From positions 1,106,501-1,170,500 of the forward strand of contig NZ_CP095046.1 in NCBI RefSeq assembly GCF_022919215.1: 64,000 nucleotides of DNA. Direction: 5' to 3'. The stretch comes from Hymenobacter cellulosilyticus. GTDB taxonomy: Bacteria; Bacteroidota; Bacteroidia; Cytophagales; Hymenobacteraceae. Under the pieces are notes generated by a model. It ran no database searches. It saw only the letters and a list, made by a program, of their open reading frames with translations, and was not told the origin of the DNA. This document shows, in pieces, positions 28,208 to 36,216 of the stretch (within the stretch, counting starts at the first letter, position 1; every line of letters begins with the position of its first letter). The position numbers were made by a program, and so were the translations under genes.

Positions 28208-28732
28208 ATGACCCGCTGGCTGTTTCTGCTTATTTTCATCTTCACCATTGGCGCGGCCATTCTCTTCGCTTACGTCGGCGGCTTCAAGGAGGCATCCGTG
28301 ACGGTTACGACTACCGACGCTCCTGTCTTTCTGGCCGGTCAGGCCTTCAAAGGTTTGGCTAGTGACGAGAAGTTTGGCCCCTTGTTTCGCAGCGTGAAGG
28401 ACGCCAAGGACCAGGGCCGCCTGCACGGGGAGCTGGCCAATATATACTACAACGACCCCGCCAAAGCCCGCGACACGGTTCGCGCCTTCATTGGGCTGGT
28501 CGTGGCCGACACTGTGTCGCAGCAGCTGCCCGCCGGCTACCGGTACCGCACGTTTGCTGCCGGGCAGCGCGTGGTGCAGGCCCGCATTACGGCCAGCTAC
28601 CTGGTGGCTCCCAACAAGCTCTACCCGGCCATTACTGACGCCGTAAAGCAGCAGCAGCTCAAGCTAAAGCACGTATACCTGGAGCGGTTTCCCGAGCAGG
28701 GCGAGTCGGAAGTGCTGGCGGTGGTGGAGTAG
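28208..28732 (+). CDS. Membrane-anchored GyrI-like (effector-binding-fold) protein
   Basis: 174 residues. One N-terminal membrane helix (5-23, WLFLLIFIFTIGAAILFAYVG) is followed by a soluble domain whose second half (GYRYRTFAAGQRVVQARITASYLVAPNKLYPAI...) resembles the GyrI/SOUL-like fold. It starts 10 bp after the ABC exporter stop, so it is very likely cotranscribed. A helix plus GyrI-like domain also occurs in eukaryotic TEX264, but similarity here is only at the level of layout. It could bind a small amphipathic ligand, perhaps related to the exporter substrate. Confidence 0.6.
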   Translation: MTRWLFLLIFIFTIGAAILFAYVGGFKEASVTVTTTDAPVFLAGQAFKGLASDEKFGPLFRSVKDAKDQGRLHGELANIYYNDPAKARDTVRAFIGLVVADTVSQQLPAGYRYRTFAAGQRVVQARITASYLVAPNKLYPAITDAVKQQQLKLKHVYLERFPEQGESEVLAVVE

Positions 28733-28749
28733 CCCGGTTATTTATGCAA

Positions 28750-28782
28750 AAGCGGGCTTCCTTCTTCCAAGAAAGCCCGCCC
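28750..28782. terminator. Terminator between convergent genes
   Basis: GCGGGCTT / AAGCCCGC stem. The minus-strand side continues CTTTTGC. It lies between the GyrI-like gene (plus) and the beta-barrel gene (minus). Confidence 0.65.
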
Positions 28783-28802
28783 CACATGGTCTGAGAAGAT
28801 TC

Positions 28803-29504
28803 CTAGCTCCCCAGGTGGAAAGCAGCGCCCACCGTTATGTGCTGGAAACCGAAAGAGCCTTGGAAGTTGCTGTACTTACGTTCGGTACCTTCTTGTGCCC
28901 CCGCAGAATACCGGGATTTGCTTGTGCCGGAATTATACGAAGCATTGCCTACTGTAAGCTCCAGGGCTAGTTTGGGAGTAGGAAAAAACACGATTCCGGG
29001 AGTAAACCTACCGTAGCCGCCTTTCGACGTTCCTTGCTGCGACCTCAGCTGATAGTCACCGCGCTGTTCGTAGGTGCCGTAGAAATATCCGCCCGCTAGC
29101 TGGCCGTACAGACCCAACTTTTCACCTAACATCTGATAGTAGCGGACAAACGGCCCCACAGTAACACCTTTTTCCTCGTCAATAGACGTAAACCGCATCA
29201 CGGCCCCCGTTGCGTTGATGTACTCGTCCTGCGAGAGGGTGCGCTTGCTTGTAGTAAAGTCGGCCTGAAGGCCTACTACCAGCTTGTCGGCCACAAAGAA
29301 TCCAGCCGAGGGGCTCAGCCGCAGATACCGGTAGTCTTCGGTGGAGGAAGGATTAAACGAGAAGGATCCTACCCCGTTACGATCTTCTGTGGAGGTATTG
29401 TAATTGATGGCGCCACTGAGCAGGATAGTACCGGCTGAAGTCTGGGCACGGACGGACAGGGCGCTACCGCAACAGAGCGCGGCAGCACAGATAAATTTGT
29501 TCAT
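28803..29504 (-). CDS. Outer-membrane beta-barrel protein
   Basis: 233 residues. Signal peptide MNKFICAAALCCGSALSVRA-QT, then alternating strands of an eight-stranded porin-like barrel with a terminal strand QHITVGAAFHLGS ending the protein. The pattern SAGFFVADKLVVGLQADF is typical of Bacteroidota OmpW/OmpX-like barrel proteins. A decayed paralogue lies 180 bp downstream (29682-29854). No pore or enzyme function can be assigned. Confidence 0.8.
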   Translation of the reverse strand: MNKFICAAALCCGSALSVRAQTSAGTILLSGAINYNTSTEDRNGVGSFSFNPSSTEDYRYLRLSPSAGFFVADKLVVGLQADFTTSKRTLSQDEYINATGAVMRFTSIDEEKGVTVGPFVRYYQMLGEKLGLYGQLAGGYFYGTYEQRGDYQLRSQQGTSKGGYGRFTPGIVFFPTPKLALELTVGNASYNSGTSKSRYSAGAQEGTERKYSNFQGSFGFQHITVGAAFHLGS

Positions 29505-29681
29505 GTAGGGAGGGGAAATAGAAAAGTGAATAAAGCACCAAAAGGTGGCCGGAGCCTGTCTAGAATCAGATGGCCGTTGCGTAGTACCGGGATAAACGGG
29601 CGTATATAAAATATCGTGTATGCCGCATAAAAAAAGCCCCGGGTCATTCGACCTAGAGCTTTTTCAATAGCCTAGGTAAGG

Positions 29682-29854
29682 CTAGCGGCCGAAATAGAAA
29701 GCGGCGCCCAACTGTAGGCTGCTCAGACCCAGACCAGCGTCGAAGGTGCTGGTAGTTGACTTCTGGGATAGGAATATCCGGCCGTTGGGTTGATGTTGAA
29801 TTGACTGGACTGATCCAGCTTCACGTCCGTATCGTTGGAGCCCAGCGAGCCTTC
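29682..29854 (-). pseudogene. Remnant of an outer-membrane beta-barrel gene (internal deletion)
   Basis: In one minus frame the stretch encodes GSLGSNDTDVK and FNINPTAGY, the first third of such a barrel protein. In the next frame it encodes FLSQKSTTSTF and then GLGLSSLQLGAAFYFGR, the last strand with a stop. The roughly 120 middle residues normally between these parts are gone, and a stop precedes the fragment. This break is not in a G/C run and comes with a deletion, so I read it as real decay of a paralogue of the 28803-29504 gene. The 63-residue open frame here is not a functional protein. Confidence 0.65.
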
Positions 29855-29975
29855 TCAGTTTTGGCTGGATCATTTAAGAGAGAACCATAGATGGAAAGAG
29901 CGCAAGGTAGCGTCGATAGTGTTGCTATAGCTTTGCTGCCGGTGCGAATAGTATAGGTTGCTAATCCAGCGCAAT

Positions 29976-30019
29976 AAAACCCAAGAGCCCGCCGAATCTA
30001 AGGTCGACGGGCTCTTGGG
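29976..30019 (-). terminator. Terminator downstream of tRNA-Pro(CGG)
   Basis: CCCAAGAGCCCG / CGGGCTCTTGGG stem followed by TTTTATT on the minus strand. Confidence 0.85.
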
Positions 30020-30031
30020 CTAGAAAAATGC

Positions 30032-30108
30032 TGGTCGGGGTGGCAGGATTCGAACCTACGGCCTCGTCGTCCCGAACGACGCGCGCTACCGGGCTGCGCT
30101 ACACCCCG
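30032..30108 (-). tRNA. tRNA-Pro (CGG)
   Basis: 77 nt including an encoded CCA. The acceptor CGGGGTG pairs with the 3' strand CACCCCG. The anticodon stem CGTCG/CGACG encloses the loop TTCGGGA, giving anticodon CGG. The T-loop is GGTTCGAATCC. Confidence 0.95.
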
Positions 30109-30153
30109 AATACCGAGCTGCGTAAAGCTCAGAAAAGTATTGTTACGGCCGAA

Positions 30154-30185
30154 AAAAGCCTCCCGACCGAAGTCGGGAGGCTTTT
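30154..30185. terminator. Terminator between the two tRNA-Pro genes
   Basis: AAAAGCCTCCCGAC / GTCGGGAGGCTTTT perfect stem with loop CGAA, directly after the tRNA-Pro(GGG) 3' end on the minus strand. Confidence 0.85.
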
Positions 30186-30204
30186 CGAACAGTAAACTGT
30201 TCCG

Positions 30205-30278
30205 TCGGAGTGGCAGGATTCGAACCTACGACCTCCAGCACCCCATGCTGGCGCGATACCAGGCTACGCTACACCCCG
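30205..30278 (-). tRNA. tRNA-Pro (GGG)
   Basis: 74-nt cloverleaf. The acceptor CGGGGTG pairs with CACTCCG with one G-U pair at position 4-69, and the discriminator is A. The anticodon stem CCAGC/GCTGG encloses the loop ATGGGGT, giving anticodon GGG. CCA is not encoded, unlike the neighbouring Pro tRNA. Confidence 0.95.
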
Positions 30279-30580
30279 AGGAATCGAGTCACAAAGGTAA
30301 GAGAAGAATTGAAAGTCAAGCAAGCTTCACTACTATCTTTTTAGGAAAAGAAGAGCTTTAATCCCTAGGTGCCTGAAATACAAGCGGAAATATTTTAGGG
30401 TTGTCTCGTTCTTTTTACGCCCTTCACTACAGTCGTTGAATCCGCCGAAGTTGGGCATACGGTTTGCTAAACGGGAGCGGGCCATAATTCAGGGCCGCCA
30501 AATTTGGAATTTGCGCTTGACAATGAGTAATATAGATACTCGGACGCCATCTGCTTCTACCAGAAGCAAGGACTATTCTT

Positions 30581-30588
30581 TACTTTTG
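30581..30588 (+). promoter_or_regulatory. TAnnTTTG -7 box that helps place the 30631 start
   Basis: TACTTTTG is an exact -7 box. Transcription would begin near 30595, leaving only about 9 nt before the ATG at 30604 but about 36 nt before the ATG at 30631, so the latter is preferred. Confidence 0.5.
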
Positions 30589-30630
30589 CTGACGGATAAT
30601 GAAATGTCTTCTACTACGTTTGGGGTGGGT

Positions 30631-31104
30631 ATGAAAACGGTTGTAGTAACCCTTAGTTTGGGATTAGGAATGCTGCTGGGGCTCGGATCGGCCCAGGCTC
30701 AAACGAAACCGGCAGCTAAAGCTCCTGCCAAAGCGCCAGCCTCCGCCGTCAAGGCAGCTGTAGCGGCCAAGCCGGCCGCCTCGGCCGTGGCCGCCCAGGA
30801 AAAGCCCGCTCCTCCGGAGCTTATTACCAGCAAGATGGAAGTGGCCACTCCTTCCTCCGATGCCATCAAGGTGCGGGTCGATACCAATCCGCTGACCAAG
30901 CGTCTGATTGTGCGCACCAACGTTACGGGCCCGACCCGAGTAGAGGTCAATGATGTGAACGGCCGTCCGGTTATTACCCGCGACCTGATAGCCGGCGACG
31001 AGGCCATCACCCTGGACGTGAGCCAGCTGCCGGCCGGATCTTACCTGGTGCAGTGCACGTCCGGAACCCGCAGCGGCGTACGCCGGGTGATGGTTGGCCA
31101 GTAA
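30631..31104 (+). CDS. Short secreted protein with a T9SS sorting-domain-like C-terminus
   Basis: From ATG 30631 the protein has about 157 residues: signal peptide MKTVVVTLSLGLGMLLGLGS-AQAQ, an Ala/Lys/Pro low-complexity linker (about 27-65), and a C-terminal beta domain with RLIVRTNVTGPTRVEVND, LPAGSYLVQCTSG and final VRRVMVGQ. The LPAGxYxV...RR(F/V/M)xV pattern is that of type A type IX secretion C-terminal signals. So the protein is nearly all signal, linker and sorting-like domain with no obvious passenger. It could be a surface adhesin stub or a non-exported relative of the fold. Confidence 0.65.
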   Translation: MKTVVVTLSLGLGMLLGLGSAQAQTKPAAKAPAKAPASAVKAAVAAKPAASAVAAQEKPAPPELITSKMEVATPSSDAIKVRVDTNPLTKRLIVRTNVTGPTRVEVNDVNGRPVITRDLIAGDEAITLDVSQLPAGSYLVQCTSGTRSGVRRVMVGQ

Positions 31105-31127
31105 GGTTATTTCTTTAGCTACTGCTT

Positions 31128-31163
31128 AGCCCTTGCGAACCTGCTTCGCAAGGGCTTTTCTTT
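31128..31163 (+). terminator. Terminator
   Basis: AGCCCTTGCG / CGCAAGGGCT stem followed by TTTCTTTT. Confidence 0.88.
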
Positions 31164-31223
31164 TGCTCGGTATCCAACGGTTTGGAGGCTGATACTAATC
31201 ACGAAGACAGTTAAAGAGGGCCG

Positions 31224-33008
31224 TTAGGCCTCCTCGTTCTGCAATTGCCGCTCGTAGAGGGCGCGGTACAGGCCGTTTTCCTCTTCCATCAGGGCCTCAT
31301 GGGTGCCGTGCTGCACAATCACGCCGTCATCGAGCACCAGGATTTCGTCGGCCAGCTTCACCGACGATACCCGGTGGGAGATAATCAGGCTGGTGCGGTT
31401 GTGCATGATGCGCTGCAAGCTGTTGAGAATGGCGTTTTCGGTGTTGGTATCCACGGCCGACAGCGAATCGTCCAGAATCAGGATTTTGGGCTCTTTCACC
31501 AAAGCTCTGGCAATACTGACGCGCTGCTTCTGTCCGCCTGAGAGCGTAATACCTCGCTCGCCGAGCTTGGTGTCGAAGCCCTCAGGGAAGCGGATGATGT
31601 TGTCATACACATTGGCATCCTTGGCGGCCTGCTGCATCCGCTCCTCACTCGGGTTGTCGAGGCCGAAGTTGATGTTGTTGCGGATGCTGTCCGAAAACAG
31701 AAACACGTCCTGGGGCACGTAGCCGATTTGCTCCCGCAGCGAGTTGAGCGAAAAGTCGCGCACGTCCACGCTGTCTACCGCAATCTGGCCTTCGGTTACG
31801 TCGTACAAGCGGCAAAGCAGGGCCGCAATGGTACTCTTGCCCGAGCCGGTATTGCCGATAACGGCTAGGGTCTGACCGGGTCGGATGCGGAACGAGACGT
31901 CGCGCAGGGCCTGAATGCCGGTGTCTGGGTAGGTAAACGAAACGTTGTCGAACACAATGTCGCCCTGGATTTCCTGCTGGATGTTCTGGCGCGAAACAAT
32001 GTCGGTCTGCTGGTGCATAAACTCGTTGATGCGGGCCTGAGAAGCTTCGGCGCGCTGCACCAGGGAGGACGTCCAGCCCAGGGCCGTAACGGGCCAGGTC
32101 AGCAGGTTCACGTAAATCAGGAACTCGGCAATGCTACCCGTGGTGATGGTGCCGCGAATCACTTCCTGGCCGCCCACCCACACCGTGACAATGGTGCTAA
32201 TGCCGATGAGGAACAGAATCAAGGGAAAAAACAGGGAGTTGACGAAGTTCAGGCTCAGGGACTTCTCTTTGTAGTTGTCACTCGCGGCGGTGAACTGCTG
32301 GTGGGAATCGTCCTCGCGCACAAACGACTTAAGCACCCGGATGCCCGAAAAGGACTCCTGCACGAAGGTCGTCATGGCCGCTAAGGAGCGTTGAATTTCG
32401 TCGGACTTCCGCTCAATCAGGTTGTTGACGTAGTAAATGCTCACCGACAGGATGGGCAGCGGAATAAGCGTGTAGAGGGTCAGCTTCACGTTCACCATCA
32501 GCATGAGCGGGATGATGAGCACAAACAGAATGACCAGCTGCATAAAGTACATCAAGGCCGGCCCGATGTACATACGCACCCGGCCCACGTCCTCACTAAT
32601 GCGTGACATCAAGTCGCCGGTGTTGTGGCGGCGGTAAAAGCTCAGGGGTAGGGACTGGTAGTGCTGGAAAATTTCGTTTTTCTGGTCGTTTTCCACCAAG
32701 CGGCTCATCACGATGAGCGTCTGGCGCATGAAAAACAGGAAGATACCGCGCAGCAAGGCCATCAGCACGATGAGCAGACCGTAGAGCAGCACGTTGCGGC
32801 CGAAGAGCTCATACACCCCGCTCTGGGCCCGGGTGCCGGCGTAGAGGTGATACAAATCAATGCCCTCACCCACCAGATCAAAGGCGTAGCGCACGATTTG
32901 GGCCGGGAAAATGGCGAGTAGCGTGGATAGCGCCACGAACAGGACGCCGCCCAGAAAATGCCATTTGTAGCGGTACAGGTATTTATTGGTAGCGGATAAT
33001 GCGCGCAC
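31224..33008 (-). CDS. ABC exporter half-subunit, MdlA/SmdA-like
   Basis: 594 residues, six-helix exporter domain then ATPase. Walker A is GNTGSGKST (about 386), the signature is canonical LSGGQKQR, but Walker B reads LILDDSLSAVD, with Asp where the catalytic Glu should be; the H-loop is ISHRVSS. This DDxLSAVD form is the one found in MdlA/SmdA and TM287. Combined with the degenerate signature of the 26413-28197 protein this predicts one active and one degenerate ATP site in a heterodimer. The gene stands alone and opposite in direction to its likely partner, 3 kb away. Confidence 0.9.
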   Translation of the reverse strand: MRALSATNKYLYRYKWHFLGGVLFVALSTLLAIFPAQIVRYAFDLVGEGIDLYHLYAGTRAQSGVYELFGRNVLLYGLLIVLMALLRGIFLFFMRQTLIVMSRLVENDQKNEIFQHYQSLPLSFYRRHNTGDLMSRISEDVGRVRMYIGPALMYFMQLVILFVLIIPLMLMVNVKLTLYTLIPLPILSVSIYYVNNLIERKSDEIQRSLAAMTTFVQESFSGIRVLKSFVREDDSHQQFTAASDNYKEKSLSLNFVNSLFFPLILFLIGISTIVTVWVGGQEVIRGTITTGSIAEFLIYVNLLTWPVTALGWTSSLVQRAEASQARINEFMHQQTDIVSRQNIQQEIQGDIVFDNVSFTYPDTGIQALRDVSFRIRPGQTLAVIGNTGSGKSTIAALLCRLYDVTEGQIAVDSVDVRDFSLNSLREQIGYVPQDVFLFSDSIRNNINFGLDNPSEERMQQAAKDANVYDNIIRFPEGFDTKLGERGITLSGGQKQRVSIARALVKEPKILILDDSLSAVDTNTENAILNSLQRIMHNRTSLIISHRVSSVKLADEILVLDDGVIVQHGTHEALMEEENGLYRALYERQLQNEEA

Positions 33009-33093
33009 GGAAGCTGGAGTTGGAGCAGGTTAAGAAGCCGTGACCTTTCCGGCAAATCCGGAAGGGTAGGGTGCCCGGCTTGGAAAAATTGGG

Positions 33094-33101
33094 TACTTTT
33101 G
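33094..33101 (+). promoter_or_regulatory. TAnnTTTG -7 box upstream of the leucine-dehydrogenase-like gene
   Basis: TACTTTTG is an exact match, 91 bp before the start at 33193. No matching -33 element at the consensus distance is visible. Confidence 0.45.
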
Positions 33102-33192
33102 CACCCGAATTGAACAGACTACGCGCCCGTTCGTTCAAAGATACAACACCCGACCCCACCCAATCTTCCCACCCTTTTTTCAGTTTACTCAA

Positions 33193-34283
33193 ATGGTTGA
33201 AATCCAAACGCTGGCCGATACGTCGGTCTTCGGTCAGATTGCCGAGCATCAGCACGAGCAGGTTGTGTTCTGCCACGACCACGAAACCGGTTTGCGGGCC
33301 ATCATCGGCATCCACAACACCGTACTGGGTCCAGCCCTGGGCGGCACCCGCATGTGGCACTACGCTTCCGACATGGAGGCCCTGAACGACGTGCTCCGCC
33401 TCTCGCGCGGCATGACCTACAAAGCGGCCATTTCGGGCCTGAACCTGGGCGGGGCAAAGCCGTCATCATTGGCGACGCCAAAACGCAGAAGACTGAAGCG
33501 TTACTGCGCAAGTTTGGCCGCTTCGTCAAAAACCTGAACGGCAAGTACATCACGGCCGAAGATGTGAACATGACCACCAAGGACATGGAGTACATCCGGA
33601 TGGAAACCAAGCACGTGGCCGGCCTGCCCGAAAGCATGGGCGGCAGCGGTGACCCATCGCCGGTGACGGCTTACGGCACCTATATGGGCATGAAGGCCGC
33701 CGCCAAAAAGGCGTTCGGCTCGGAAAGCCTGACTGGTAAGCGCATCGCCGTGCAGGGCGTGGGCCATGTGGGCACCTACCTGCTGGAATACCTGCAGAAG
33801 GAAGGCGCCAAGCTGGTATTGACCGACTATTACGAAGACCGCGCCCTGGAAGCCGCCGCCCGTTTCGGCGCCGTAGCTGTGGGCCTGGACGAAATCTACG
33901 ACCAGGACGTTGACATCTATTCGCCTTGCGCGCTGGGTGCCACCATCAACGACGACACCATCGACCGGCTCAAGTGCCGCGTTATTGCCGGCTGCGCCAA
34001 CAACCAGCTCAAGAACGAAGATGTGCACGGCCCCGAGCTCGTGGAGCGCGGCATCGTGTACGCCCCCGACTTCCTGATCAATGCCGGTGGTCTGATCAAC
34101 GTATATTCCGAAGTGGTAGGCAGCAGCCGTCAGGCCGCGCTTACCCAGACCGAAAAGATTTTCGACTTCACTACGCAAGTGCTCAACAAAGCTGAGCAGG
34201 AGGGAAGTCACCCCCAGAAAGCTGCTATTCGGCAGGCCGAGGAGCGCATTGCTTCGCTCGGTAAAGTTAAATCCACCTATTAG
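33193..34283 (+). CDS. Leucine dehydrogenase-like Glu/Leu/Phe/Val dehydrogenase (one-base frameshift)
   Basis: NAD(P)-dependent oxidative deamination of branched-chain amino acids. The joined length is about 363 residues, the leucine dehydrogenase size (GDH is longer). ALGGTRMWHYAS and MTYKAAISGLNLGGGKAVI carry the substrate-binding and catalytic Lys regions, and VQGVGHVGTYLLEYLQ is the Rossmann glycine motif. The frame breaks in the GGGG run at 33451-33454, exactly inside the conserved LNLGGGKAVI. Substrate preference (Leu, Val or other) is inferred from length and similarity only. A class I repeat separates it from nusB. Confidence 0.92.
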
Positions 34284-34284
34284 A

Positions 34285-34393
34285 GGTGAAATTGTGAAAT
34301 GGTGAAATTGTGAGTTTGTTGTTCCGCTGGCGCGGAGCTGCGCAGACAGAACAGTAACTCACAATTTCACCACCTCACAATTTCACAATTTCC
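34285..34393. repeat. Class I intergenic inverted repeat, copy 3
   Basis: The left arm (34285-34314) is GTGAAATTGTGAAATGG-type words and the right arm (34357-34393) is the complement. The centre holds CGCAGACAGAACA, shared with copy 1. It fills almost the whole gap and ends 7 bp before the nusB ATG. Confidence 0.8.
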
Positions 34394-34400
34394 CAAGAAG

Positions 34401-35591
34401 ATGCTCAATCGCCGCACGCTCCGCATTAAGGTTATGCAGGCCCTGTACGCTTACCATCAGGCCGTCGGGTCCGATTTTATGCTGGCCCAGGACCGCATTG
34501 CGGATGCCTTTGCCCCTGACCTGAACGCTCCCGAAGCCCAGGACCGCAAGCTGCTGAAAGGGCAGCAGAAAATGGCTGAGGCTATTTTCCGGGAGTGGCA
34601 CAAGGGCGGCTCGGCAGCCGAGGTCGAGAAAATCGACGACAAGGAGGTGAACGACGCCGTAACCGACGCCATCAGCTACTATATCAAGCAGAAGGCCAAG
34701 GATGGCTCGTTCTACGCCGGGCAGATGGTGCACGGGGCCGAGAGCATCCACACCCAGTATTTGCACCTGCTCAATCTGCCGGATGCCTTGCTGCGCGTGA
34801 TTGAGGAAGAAAAGCAGCGGGAAGCCCGTCGCTTCACGCCCTCCAAGGAAACCCCGCTCGACACGACCCGCTTCGAGGAAAACCAGGTAGTACAGAAGCT
34901 GATTGGCAACAAGCAGCTGCTCGACCTGACCATTCGGCGCAACGCCCAGTGGACCGGCGAAGACGACATGGAGGCCCTGCGCAAAGCCTGGCGCAACGAA
35001 ATCAAGCTCGACGCAGAGTTTCAGAGCTACCTGGCAGCCCCGGCCGGCAACTATGCCGAAGACCAGGAGCTGCTGAAGTACCTCTACAAGAACTTCGTGT
35101 TTAAGGGTGAGTCGCTGCCGGCTTACCTGGAGGAAGACGACCAGAACTGGGAGGAAAACCGCTCGGTGGTGAAAAACCTGGTGGTCAAGACCCTGAAGAT
35201 GCTCGACGAAGCCGCCGACGAAAACCTGGAGCTGATGTCCTTGTCGGCCAACTGGGTTGACGACAAAGAATTTGCCGAGACGCTCTACAAGCAGACCCTG
35301 GCCGACGACGAGCGGTACGAGAAGCTCATTGCCGAGTCGGTACAGAACTGGGACGTGGAGCGCGTGGCGCTGACGGACAAGATTCTGCTGAAAATGGCGC
35401 TCTGCGAAATGCACCTTTTCCGGGGTATCCCCGTGAAAGTCACCATCAACGAGTATATCGAAATCAGCAAAATGTATAGCACGCCCAAGAGCAAGCAGTT
35501 TGTGAACGGTATTCTCGATAAATTGGCCCAGGACTTGACGGCCAGCGGTGCCATCCGCAAGTCAGGCCGGGGCCTGCTCGACAACCAGTAA
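34401..35591 (+). CDS. nusB: NusB with long Bacteroidota-type N-terminal extension
   Basis: 396 residues against about 140 in E. coli NusB. The C-terminal 110 residues (about 285-396) are the canonical antitermination domain: WDVERVALTDKILLKMALCEM, PVKVTINEYIEISKMYSTPKS and QFVNGILDKLA. The N-terminal start MLNRRTLRIKVMQALYAYHQA also looks like a NusB helix 1, so the extension may contain a split or duplicated NusB-like fold interrupted by about 200 helical residues. NusB with NusE binds boxA in rRNA operons. ydhF-type neighbours are absent; a YtxH protein follows. Confidence 0.9.
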   Translation: MLNRRTLRIKVMQALYAYHQAVGSDFMLAQDRIADAFAPDLNAPEAQDRKLLKGQQKMAEAIFREWHKGGSAAEVEKIDDKEVNDAVTDAISYYIKQKAKDGSFYAGQMVHGAESIHTQYLHLLNLPDALLRVIEEEKQREARRFTPSKETPLDTTRFEENQVVQKLIGNKQLLDLTIRRNAQWTGEDDMEALRKAWRNEIKLDAEFQSYLAAPAGNYAEDQELLKYLYKNFVFKGESLPAYLEEDDQNWEENRSVVKNLVVKTLKMLDEAADENLELMSLSANWVDDKEFAETLYKQTLADDERYEKLIAESVQNWDVERVALTDKILLKMALCEMHLFRGIPVKVTINEYIEISKMYSTPKSKQFVNGILDKLAQDLTASGAIRKSGRGLLDNQ

Positions 35592-35690
35592 GCTGGTCGG
35601 TAGAGTCCCGGAGCAACCTCAGCTATGCGCTATGCGTTGTTGAGTACACATTTTCCATCCATTCTCCCACCTCGCCACTCCTTTCTAGCC

Positions 35691-36005
35691 ATGGGTAGCA
35701 AAACCACTACCGGTATTCTGTGCTTCGCGGGCGGTGCCCTCACCGGGGCCGCTGTTGGACTTCTGTTTGCTCCGGAAAAGGGGCGCGAAACCCGTAGCTG
35801 GCTCAGCTACCAGCTCGAAAAGTACCGCGAAGTACTGGCCGACCTCACCGAAAGCCTCGTCACCAGCCGCAACGACCTGAACCCCACGTCGAGTGCCAAG
35901 TCGGAAGGCCAGCGCGTAATTCAGGACGCCAAGAGTAAAGCCGAACAGCTGCTCGGCGACGTCGACCAGCTGATCAACCAGATTAACTCGCGCAAAGCCG
36001 TTTAA
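35691..36005 (+). CDS. YtxH domain protein
   Basis: Start ATG 35691 gives MGSKTTTGILCFAGGALTGAAVGLLFAPEKGRETR with an N-terminal Gly/Ala-rich membrane segment (8-28) and the APEKGRETR motif, the YtxH hallmark. The C-terminal part is an amphipathic or coiled-coil helix (about 40-104). 104 residues, normal length. The family is linked to the general stress response in Bacillus; here its role is unknown. It is 100 bp after nusB and ahead of a strong hairpin. Confidence 0.85.
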   Translation: MGSKTTTGILCFAGGALTGAAVGLLFAPEKGRETRSWLSYQLEKYREVLADLTESLVTSRNDLNPTSSAKSEGQRVIQDAKSKAEQLLGDVDQLINQINSRKAV

Positions 36006-36030
36006 AGCCGCCCGCCGATGTTTTTAAGAT

Positions 36031-36081
36031 GTGCTGCTGCGCTGAAGAACAATTCATCTTCAGCGCAGCAGCACATTTTTA
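36031..36081 (+). terminator. Strong hairpin terminator after the YtxH gene
   Basis: A perfect 18-bp stem (GTGCTGCTGCGCTGAAGA and its complement) with an 8-nt loop, followed by ATTTTTA. Confidence 0.85.
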
Positions 36082-36082
36082 T

Positions 36083-36111
36083 TTTGCCCTTGCCCAGCCG
36101 TGTTACCTTTG
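36083..36111 (+). promoter_or_regulatory. Promoter of the isocitrate dehydrogenase gene
   Basis: TTTG at 36083-36086 and TACCTTTG at 36104-36111 are spaced by 17 bases, close to the Bacteroidota consensus. This leaves a leader of about 100 nt to the start at 36217. Confidence 0.55.
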
Positions 36112-36216
36112 CGGCAGAAGGGCTGCATGCAGCCTAGTGAATGAGCTTGTAAGTCGGCAGGCAGTTCACTTTCAGACGAGTAACCTCAGTACCTCTCCTA
36201 AATAGATAGTAGCAGA

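Noticed and set aside
29682..29873. 63-residue protein as a real small gene
   Set aside because: The sequence is explained as two pieces of a decayed barrel gene in two frames.
30140..30361. 73-residue frame across tRNA-Pro(GGG)
   Set aside because: It overlaps a structural tRNA gene and a terminator.
34383..35414. 343-residue minus-strand open frame across nusB
   Set aside because: Antisense to NusB; no motif, no ribosome-binding context.
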